In this document: positions 55,682 through 64,000 of the stretch, piece after piece
Numbering within the stretch: the first letter of the stretch is position 1
How the letters are laid out: the number at the start of each line of letters is the position of its first letter
Source of the DNA: Hymenoscyphus infarciens
Taxonomy: Eukaryota > Ascomycota > Leotiomycetes > Helotiales > Helotiaceae
Direction of reading: 5' to 3'
Assembly: GCA_001414345.1 (NCBI GenBank)
Contig: LLCB01000047.1
Coordinates: 62,001-126,000 of the forward strand
Length of the DNA: 64,000 bases
The notes under the pieces: generated by a model
What the model saw: the letters and a program-made list of their open reading frames with translations, nothing else
What the model was told of the DNA's origin: nothing
The model's database searches: none
Position numbers and translations under genes: made by a program

Positions 55682-56405
55682 TTCTGTCCCAACGCTAGCA
55701 TGGTACCCTTGCTAGCGTAGAAAATTAGCGAAATTTCAACATATTTACTCTTACTAGAAAACAATCGCCACCGCCTTCCTAAAAAGGTTTAGCTCTATAT
55801 GTAAAATCAGATATAAATAATAAATAAAGCAATAATAATAAAAGCTCGTAATAATAATAAAAGCTTGTAATAATAAATCGATAAACTACGTACTATCGAA
55901 TAAAGCGCTTAAAAAGCTCAAATCTAAGGAGAGCCTAATTAGGCTAGCGCTTTCTCTTTGCCTTCTATTTATACTAGGTACTAGTACTATCTCTCTCTCT
56001 AAATAAAATATAAGCGTATAGCCGCTGTACTATACTAAATGTCTATGTACTCTATATTTTATTTAGAGAGGGGGATAGTATACTCTTCTACTAATTTTTA
56101 TAAAACGTTATACTAAGGTCTATAGTAATCTATTTATTGACTTCTACCTCTTCCTCTACGTTCTCTAGCTTCTAACTTAACTAATAAGGTAAAATGGCTC
56201 GAATTCACTCTTATATATAAATAGAATACGCTTACTCTTAGTAGGTGGGTGTAGGAGGGTGTCCCTCCTACTAGGGGGTCTAGAGGGCTAGCTCCCTAGA
56301 GAAAAGAGTAAAATGCTTCTAGTAGAGTGAATAGGAGGATGAGGGGGCGAGTTACGTGGTGGCGCTCTTGGCACACCAGGGACCCCTGCTAGCGTTGGGA
56401 CAGAA
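55682..56405. mobile_element. 724 bp TIR element, Tc1/mariner-like target site
   Basis: TTCTGTCCCAACGCTAGCA at 55,682 and TGCTAGCGTTGGGACAGAA at 56,387-56,405 are perfect inverted repeats, and similarity extends a little further inward (TGGTACCC versus GGGACCCC). TA flanks both ends, consistent with Tc1/mariner-type insertion, although a TA duplication is weak evidence. The interior is TA-rich and non-coding. It lies 84 bp upstream of the F-box pseudogene start and could have disturbed its promoter. Confidence 0.7.
55985..56080. repeat. 96 bp palindrome with 28 bp arms
   Basis: TACTATCTCTCTCTCTAAAT (arm to 56,012) pairs with ATTTAGAGAGGGGGATAGTA (arm from 56,053) around a 40 bp loop, with a few mismatches. 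It lies in the middle of the TIR element and may be a nested foldback insertion. Confidence 0.65.
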
Positions 56406-56409
56406 TAGC

Positions 56410-57282
56410 GCAATCCGAAGGAGAAGGGGCCGATGATGTTGAGGGTAGAGGCACGTGTTTTCTTTGGCCTAATTCACTATTCTAGGAAAGATTCACAAGC
56501 TCATTTTAAACAGAAATAAAAACCTCAAAGCCCCACAGCGGTGCCAAGGTGAGCGCGGTAGACATTGTTATAAGTTTATAAGTCCTTAGCATATAACAAC
56601 AACGAGAGAAACAAGGATATGAATTAAGGACATATTAAGGCCATTAGCATCCTTTCACGTACACCTTTGCCTAGGCAATTAGCTTGGTCGCTTCAGGAGA
56701 CTCAGAGTGGCAAAGAATAACAAAGTCATTTATTATCCTACACTTTCAGTACAGTCTAATTAACCACTTCGCACAACGCCAGGCGACGGTGAGTAATAAC
56801 CAACCTTCTGCCCGAAAGAAAGCCTAGAGTTTTCAAGTGAGAGACACTCAAACCATACTAACAGCGTCCGCACTAAAAGCACTACATTCATAGACAATCA
56901 CCTGAACGTAAACAAAAACTTCATAAAAATATTTGATTTATTATCTACCCATCATTTCAGGGCGATCCCTATTGCGCAAAGCTTCATCTCAAAGAAGTAA
57001 CGCCAACTTCCAGGTCCATGAGATCCTCAACCCCTAAGTAAAACCAGATAATTTCTCCCCCTGTGGTACCTCCGTCAAATGATCCGTGTATGCGGCGAAA
57101 AGTATGAAGGGTAATCTCGTGTTAGAACCTCAGAATGAGCAAGTGTGCAAAATGAAAACAACAACAGAATGTGTGTAAACCCCCTCGCCCCTGGCGACTT
57201 AAGGTAAAGTAATGAAAATAGCGTGGCTTGCGGTAGATATCTCAATCCAGTTGAGAAAACTCCAGACCACCCAGAAGAAAAC
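56410..57282. other. intergenic, 3' flank of the helicase gene
   Basis: No frame with a domain. A minus-strand frame at 57,075-57,308 overlaps the end of the helicase gene and is not credible on its own. Confidence 0.45.
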
Positions 57283-60200
57283 TCACATTTCGTAAAGATC
57301 AGAATCATCCCAGTTTTCTTTCTCCGCGTCTGGTTCTTGCAGCTCGTTTTTCACGTTTCTCTGAGGTTCGTCATCATAATCGGCCTCGACTCGCATATTT
57401 CCATCCTCTAATCACGAATATGAGTACTGATAAACAGAAAGAGAAAGATTAAAACCCACCTGAGACTACTCTGCCGAATAATGAGACCAACTCCACCTCT
57501 GTGGCTTTTGAATTTAAAGCTGACTCAATTTCCCGTTCTTTGCTCACTTGCACTATTGCAGGTAAGCTAAAACCTTCAAATTCGCGATAGGGAAGTCTCA
57601 CAATCGTAGATCCGTGCATCGATAGACTTTCCTACAAGCGGACGACCGAAATATGTCGGCAGGTCCTGTGGCCTGCGGTGAATCCGACCATATGCTTGGA
57701 GTTCGCTGCAAAATAGTTAGCCGGAATGTTGAGTTTGGTAGAAGCAAAGAGTTCTTACACGTAGATATTCCACCAAGGATCTCTGTGTGGAATGGTTAGC
57801 GTTCAAGGTTTTATCCATGGCAACGACACTTACATGTTGAGCATTCGACTTGCAAAAGCAAGATTAAGTCCAACTCCTCCGCACTTCAAGCCAGAAACCA
57901 TCACCTTGATATCCACCTCCTCCTCGAACAGTCTAATTGCGAAGGCACGTTTATCGGAGTTCATACTTCCCTGTTGGGTATTAGAGACCTTTCATTTTGA
58001 AGGGCCGGAAGACGTACCGTGAGATAAATGAATTTCGCCCCTAGAGCCTCGAGTATGCGACCAACCGTAGCTAAATTATGTTGATACTCGGCGAAAATGA
58101 TGAACTTCTCATTCGGTGCTTCACGGAGCCACTCCTCGAGTTTCTCACGGACTCTCTGCATCTTGGCTCCAAGTAGAAGGGGAATCTTTTCGTTGTCGTA
58201 GTCAATTAACCATTGCGACTCTTTAACATTTAATTGAGGGTGAAAGTTCAAAGCATCTCTTCCTTTATCGAAATCCGACTTCTTATCGTGGGCGTTTTTC
58301 AGGAGCTTCCGTCTGACATGTCTATCGTAATCGAAAACCACTTGACATCCTAGGACTGGGCACCTAGTAATGTCCTAAAGAGAATTAGTAGAGACCTGGT
58401 TGAATCGGGTTGCGAAATCAACTTACGCTTTCTTCCAATTGACCGTCTATATTGTAGCTGATGCATGAGAGGCAGAATAAGTGTTGGCATTTTTTGAGAT
58501 TGATGAAGTGTGGATCGTTTGGATCTTCTCCGCATTCTTGGCAGACTTTATCTTCTTCAACGACATCATTGAGGTTTTCTTTCTTTCCTTCAATCCACTT
58601 ATTGACTCCTGGATATTGAAACATTAAATCAGTCTTTGAAGATAAAAAGGGGATGCTGGCCAGGTATAACTCACTGTCAAGTAATTCCCTACCCATAAGC
58701 GTTCTGTTCTCTGGGTTTCCACCCTCATATAGCCCGATGAGCTTTGTTCGGATTTCCTCAAGGTCCTTCATTTCAAAAAGGAGCTGGATTGTAATGTTAG
58801 CAGCAATAACGGTAAGTCACAAAATATGTGAGTGAACTAATATGTACCTTCATCCATTTCTCAACCGCAAGGGGATGAGAAGCACACTGTCGCAGGCGTG
58901 TTATCCGCACCATGACATATGTCAGAGAGTGGCACGAATGCGATTCATCAAGTCCAGCGTTCATAATATTTCTCATGCACTCTTCAAAGGCACGGTAGAT
59001 GATTTCCTCGTCTGCGCACAAATCTGTCGGGAGTTTCTCGATATGTTTAGCTAGAAGATCAATGATAGGTCTTCCAAATAATGTATCTTCAGGGGTGCGG
59101 CTGTTGGGGAATTATCAGTTTCTGGGACGCTTAATTGGATATGACTTGCGGGCAAAATTTTGAAGAGAAGATATGAACCAGACGAATTGGGAGAACGTAC
59201 TGAATCATCATTTTTGAAAGGAGTCCACTCAAAGTAGCATCCTAAAGCATATTAGTAGACGTCAAACATCAATAGCGAGAAAACAAACATTTCTGTCGTC
59301 CGCAAGTGTAGCTCCAAACCTATTGCACAGTTAGTTACATCTTGAATATTTGGAGAGCAGACTCACGCTCGATAACTGTGGGGAGCAAGCGGGTGCTTCA
59401 AGAATCGGAAATATGAATAAAATTCTGAATTGTGTTAGTAAAGTTCAAAAGCGTGGGGCCGTGACCCATACCCCGGGTGCTATTCTGAACTGGCGTCTGT
59501 AATCAATGATGTTAGAACTTTTCTCTGAACGAAGAAGGGATTTACTACTTACACCACTCAAAGCCCACCGAAAGTCCGCTTGCAAAGCAGCAGCACCCAA
59601 ACTTTGTTTGGATTTATGATTCGCGATATGTTGCTTCTGAGTGTTAATTGAGGGAATTTTGTTCTCTGTACAAATACTTACTGATTCATCAAGAACAACC
59701 TAATCGCAAGTTAGCATTCAAAAACCAAAATCTCTTGCCAAAAACATACTCTGCGCCACTTAATTCGATGTAATAATCCACCCTTCTCAGGATTATTTAT
59801 TCTCCATTGTTCTAGGTTGGTATTTTTATCCGAATCTTTGTTGTCTGCACCGCTTTCCCCATCAACGTCTTCATGCTCGTTGTCTTGAGGGGATGGGCAG
59901 CTTTTGCTAAGATCGTACCAGGTCGCAATAACTATTTTCGCAGCTTTATATGCATTGGCAAATTGCTCAGTATCCCGTTTGTATACCAAAATTTCTGCTT
60001 TGGTGATATCAGTATGTTTCAGTATTTCGCTCCGCCATTGCTTTTTCTAACAGAGGTCTATTAGCACGGGAATTTCACTTTTGAGCTCCAACTCACAATC
60101 CCTGTGGGCACTATGATCAAAGTAGCTTGCGGGCCACTTGCCGGAGGGCGATTAGCATTGATCACCTGCATTTTTCGTTAACACAATTAACTGGGCATTA

Positions 60201-61459
60201 GAATTTGCTAATACTTACCGCGAGCATTTGGATTGTCTTTCCAACCCCCTAAGCACTCTGTTAGCTTATCGCATGGAGTGAGTGCGTACCTCAATAATCT
60301 CACCATGGAATCAGCACAAATTCCGCCAAAGGGCAGCAGACTTCCGTTCTCTGGGTTCTCCTCTCGATCAAGCATCCAAGCGACTCCGATGGCTTGATAA
60401 TGATATAAACCTTCCAATGTCAGCATTTTTCGTTATCCATGATAATTAACGATGCTTACCAGTTTTCATGCCCTTCAATCGAAATCTGTCGTCTTCCGTG
60501 TAGTACCTGCACTTCTTGCTAATAAACTTGGTTGCCGCATCTACTGCGGCTCGGTCTCCCCACGCAAGTTTTTCGGTGCCCTTCGGCAAATTGTCCCGGA
60601 GAATCTTGAGAGCGTCCTTTTTGTTTGTTGCTTTGAACTGTAATGGCTTCTCTTTCTTGACACCATTTTTGCTCCCGCCGGGTCTCTGATTGAGAATACC
60701 ATGCAACAACGCTTTGCCCTTTTTCTGATCTTTTGCTTTCTGCCTTTTCTTACCCCTGGTCGGATTTGCAGCGTTGGATGGGTTGGTTGGAGGCAGCTTT
60801 CGTTTATTTCCCGGCTTTCGTTCTTCCACATCTTCCTCAACCTTGGGTTTAGGCTCATAGTCGTCAATATTCGGTGGGTTCCGGAATATGGGTTTCCCTG
60901 CATCGCTTTCCTTAGCCTTGATGACATTTCTCGAATGGCTAAGTGGAAATCTGGAGGGCTTCGACTCGCTTTCATCATCCTTGATGATTATTTCTGGTGA
61001 TTTTCCTTTGGATACAACGACAAATTCATCATCAGTTATGTTGATTGGGTGGATACGGGAGTTGGAGCAGTTGCGTCCTTTGCGGGATGGACCACTGACG
61101 ATGAAACAATCCTCATCGTCGGTGTCATCGATTGTAAATGGCTCGGATCTCGTTCCTGCTGCTCTACCCGTTGCGAATGGAGATACTCGAGGCTCCAGAT
61201 CGATGGGAGAGTCCTTCGAGTTTAAGCCAAATGGCGCAAATGGTGATTCTCGCTTTACAGATTGTAGGGAAGGTGTATCGGGGGCTTTTTGGTTGGCCAT
61301 TTCGATGTCAGGTTGTGCTGGCGCAGTTGCTTCTGGGGTAGATGGGTTGATCGTCTCGACTTGGGGCTGCTTTGCCGGAGGAGGTGCTTCAATTGTGTTT
61401 CCTTGATCCATCTCGAAGTCCCCCGCGCGTTCGAAGCTTGCTGGGTCGTTAACGTCCAT
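57283..61459 (-). CDS. SNF2-family helicase-like ATPase with RING finger (Rad5/HLTF-type layout)
   Basis: About 20 exons, all with GT-AG introns of roughly 45-60 bp apart from one longer intron near 59,100-59,200, encode about 1,047 residues. Exon 1 (60,460-61,459) is a disordered, acidic/basic N-terminus. The ATPase core follows: ADSM then GVGKTIQMLA (Walker A, near 370), LIIVPTG, WRRVVLDES (DExx box, near 505), FRWALSG and LSGLLSKMMIQ. A RING finger near 730-775 has CQEC, CQHLFCLSC and CPVLGC. The C-terminal helicase half has FIIFAEYQHNLATVGRILEA, VMVSGLKCGGVGLNLAFASR, DPWWN and YGRIHRRPQ. The RING between the two ATPase halves is the layout of Rad5/HLTF and related proteins, which remodel DNA or chromatin and may ubiquitylate targets. 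The C-terminus is acidic and ends DDSDLYEM (stop 57,283-57,285). Exons 3, 6 and 8 are only about 30, 18 and 25 bp. Confidence 0.9.
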
Positions 61460-61669
61460 GGTTGCTGCGATTGTTTCATGCTCTATGACAACAATTAGTA
61501 AGTCTTGTAAAAGTAGCAGGTATAGCAGAGTCCTCTAGATTGTTGATCATGTGAGTAAATGGGAAAAGGGAGGTTCTTGAGCTGAGTCTGTTGAAGCACA
61601 TTTGACCTGAAGGCCTCAAAAGAAAAGAGAAGAAGTTTGTTCCAAGTTGTGCGAGATGTTCTGGGGTAA

Positions 61670-61790
61670 TCATAGCTATCAATCGAGAGATTGGGACAAA
61701 TGAGAAATAGAGTTTCCGAGTGCCCCAAATCATCTCGAATAATCATGTCCATTATTCGAGAAGACTTGGGACAATTTAGAAATAGTGTTT
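61670..61790. repeat. imperfect ~72 bp tandem duplication
   Basis: AATCATAGCTATCAATCGAG at 61,670 and AATCATGTCCATTATTCGAG at 61,741 begin two related copies sharing TTGGGACAAAT/TTGGGACAATT and GAGAAATAGAGTTTC/TAGAAATAGTGTTTC. Identity is about 75 percent. Confidence 0.5.
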
Positions 61791-62360
61791 CAAATTCTGC
61801 CAAACGTTCTTGAATAAGGGAGTTGCTTGTCCTAGACTGTTTTTGCACAATGCTTCGTACAGGGAGCAAAGGTGAGGCTGTCTTCTAGAATAATCCCGTA
61901 AATCGAAGCTGAAGTGTTGGGGATTTGAGGTTGAGAGCTAAAGCAGAACAGCACAAATTCACGTACCTAGCAAGTTGTAGCAATGCGGAAGCCTTGGTGT
62001 TTCAATTGGTATGGAGTTATACGAGGTTTGTCTCGAGACCCGGGGTGTTACGAGTAGATGTTGAGGTGCAAAGAGGAGATGTAAAAGATCGCGCGAGAAG
62101 CAAAAGCGGGAAAGTTGAAGGAGCTCGTTGACGAAAGTCAAGATGACCCCAAAGATCGAAGGGAAGAAAGTAGTAAAGGTCGAGACTCAAGAAACGGGTC
62201 TGGAGTTGCAAGTTTGTTGATATTGTCGAGTGCGAATTGATAAAAAGGAAGGGAGAGTATGTTGGGGATGGAAGTTGGAGGTGTAAGTTTAAGTTGGTAA
62301 GAGGAAGGCCTCCATGCGAAATGCGAATTGCGAATTGATAAAGAGTGGGAGGGATGGAGG

Positions 62361-62429
62361 TTGGAGGAAGGTTGGAGGAAGGTTGGAGGAAGGTTGGAGG
62401 AAGGTTGGAGGAAGGTTGGAGAAAGGTTG
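62361..62429. repeat. 11 bp minisatellite, about six units
   Basis: TTGGAGGAAGG is repeated five times exactly and a sixth time with one change (TTGGAGAAAGG). It lies about 900 bp upstream of the helicase start codon. Confidence 0.9.
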
Positions 62430-62639
62430 TGGTGTCACGGAATTCTTCTGAGAGCCCGAAGTTCCGCAAGGGTAAGCGAGTGAAGTGGGGTAAGTTTGAA
62501 TGTGAGCCTCTAAGGTCCAACCAGCACGCTATGGAGAAGTAAAGGTGAGGTCAAAATTCCGGGTACTTGAAGCCCAAATCCAGGCGAATTGAGTGAAGTG
62601 ATTTTTTCAGACTCAGCTTGACTGAAATCCGGAAGCCTC

Positions 62640-64000
62640 TTTTCGATGCAAGTGTTCCATAATATCCCTTGGACCAATTTAAGATATTGCGCGAGAAGGT
62701 TTAGGAGAATGAAGAAGTCGACTCCCTCGTTGTTCCAAACCGTTTTGGAGAACTGCGGTTATTCCGGACCTTTTCGCACATCAACCGTAAAAAGAAGGCG
62801 TGCCCTGAGATCGTCCTTGTGTGTATTATTAGCAAGTACTCGAGTAAGAGTGTTAGCGGTCTCTTTTCCGGGTACAACATTACTTCACTTTTGACTCCAA
62901 GTGTAATAAAATAGAATGGCTTGAGAAGGTTTCGAAGAATTGAAAATTCGCCCTCTTCATTCCCTTAAATACTCGGGGTTAATATTGTCAGTTCCCCAGA
63001 ATTACTCGGGCAGTAGAAAGCCCTGTCACGCTGAGCAAGGAACTAGGCTTTACCTAGTTTTCCTTACACGGCAATCTCCCCTTCACGATTTAATCAACGA
63101 GCATTATGATAATTCTCCAAAGAAACTCACCTTCTAATCACCATCATATATCTCCCTGTTCACCGCTTTTAAAAATCATCTCTCTTCACGATATCAAATA
63201 AGAATAATTGTTAGTATGAAAAATTGATAACAGGTACTCACTGCCCCACTGAGGAGCTGCCCCCTCCCATGCAGATATGAAAAGCCTGGGAAGCTCAAGA
63301 AGAGTTGAAAAGGATGTCTTCAATCAAACCCAATCTTGGATAGGGCGTGGACCTCCGCGGCCCTCCAGCTCCACGGAAACGGCAGGCTTCGAGTGTTCTC
63401 CGCTGACCACATCCCTAGCCACTCTCTTCGACGCAAGTTGGTAAAGCTTAGAGAGCTTTGATAAGCGCGTCCGGCATCACACAAAACTGCTCTTTACAAT
63501 GACATCGTTCTTGGGTAGGGTGTGGTTCTTCAAGGCGGGCTTCAAGATGAGACAATTCTCTAGGTAATCTCCAACAGCCAAAACCCTAGCCCAACAACAT
63601 CAGCCCTGGTTTATTCGCATGTGCTTTTCCCAATTGCATTGTATCATTCTTCATGGCTTGCCCTGGTGGGGATTTGGCGCAGAGACCAATGCTTGTTGGA
63701 AGCCATTCGATGCCACTGAGCCTGTTGGTAATGCGGTCGCACGTTTATGAGATCCCTCGGGGCAGCCCATCTGCCAGTAGTATCTACATTGCGCAGCCAT
63801 GTCGCGTTCCTCGGTCTTTTCAAGAGCTATTGGAGAGTTAGCTGCGGAGTAAAAAACGTCGCTTCTGTAGCTTACCATTACCAGAAATTTGTAGGATAGC
63901 ATTGGAATATTAGCATCAAAAAAGTTGCCTTGTGATTTATATGTGACTTGTAGATAAATCGCAGAACCAATGCATGCGGGACTGGTTGTTGGTGTAGGTC
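62640..64000. other. no gene recognised
   Basis: Short frames only, for example a minus-strand frame of 83 codons at 63,651-63,902. No domain, splice pattern or element end could be supported. A gene could continue from beyond the window edge. Confidence 0.35.

Larger units (their letters stand above)
61460..62640. promoter_or_regulatory. 5' flank of the helicase gene with local repeats
   Basis: No protein-coding gene is supported here. The stretch nearest the ATG probably holds the promoter and leader. It contains an imperfect 70 bp duplication (61,670-61,715 and 61,741-61,790) and an 11 bp minisatellite (62,361-62,429). Opposed frames such as 62,017-62,520 are low-complexity and not credible. 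Confidence 0.35.

Noticed and set aside
57560..57660. Apparent early stop in the helicase C-terminus (after ARIYDCETSLSRI)
   Set aside because: A GT-AG intron starting inside that stretch joins RIYD to LQVSKEREIESALNS in frame, which fits the family and leads to a longer C-terminus.
59600..59750. Apparent one-base frame problem at the intron before the helicase DExx box
   Set aside because: On re-reading, a canonical acceptor restores the VVLDES frame. The discrepancy was within my counting error, so I do not claim a frameshift.
60701..61406. Plus-strand frames opposite the helicase first exon (up to 172 codons)
   Set aside because: They mirror the low-complexity acidic/basic N-terminus. 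The minus strand splices in frame into the ATPase domain.

Overview
This window looks like a piece of a filamentous ascomycete (Pezizomycotina) genome, and a leotiomycete such as one of the Helotiales would fit. The evidence is short GT-AG introns of about 46-61 bp, a HET-domain gene, a fungal-type P450, a DHA1 drug transporter, a WLM (Wss1-type) protease and an intron-rich SNF2/RING helicase. Two AT-saturated blocks carry the transition-only signature of repeat-induced point mutation (RIP). I did not identify a species.

Layout. Positions 1-16,000 form a GC-balanced gene graveyard: many short, broken reading frames, several recent tandem duplications (units of 69, 110, 111 and 119 bp), repeated gene fragments, a RING-finger relic and a short dispersed repeat. 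Positions 16,000-22,300 are nearly empty and hold MITE-like elements. From 22,400 to 29,200 on the minus strand lie an intact WLM metalloprotease gene, an unknown 249-residue gene and a HET-domain pseudogene with two frameshifts. From 29,751 to 38,185 a RIP-degraded 7.7 kb Copia retrotransposon (153 bp LTRs, 5 bp target duplication) sits inside what looks like an older element with terminal inverted repeats. Then come a small membrane-anchored protein gene (39,687-40,169) and a 1.5 kb non-autonomous LTR element (41,018-42,544). Next are an F-box-family pseudogene, a P450 gene (44,070-45,821, minus), 4 kb of decayed sequence, and an MFS transporter gene (50,003-52,283, plus). An F-box-type gene (53,459-55,598, minus) is split by a 488 bp hAT-like MITE with a perfect 8 bp target duplication. 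A 724 bp TIR element follows, and then the SNF2/RING helicase gene (57,283-61,459, minus, about 20 exons).

Functional picture. The intact genes fall into DNA/chromatin maintenance (Wss1-like protease, SNF2-RING helicase) and small-molecule handling (P450 and DHA1 exporter). The rest records turnover: HET and F-box families that expand and are then inactivated, and at least six kinds of mobile element. Both RIP-type and simple frameshift decay are visible. Exon boundaries were read by eye, so single-base errors are possible.
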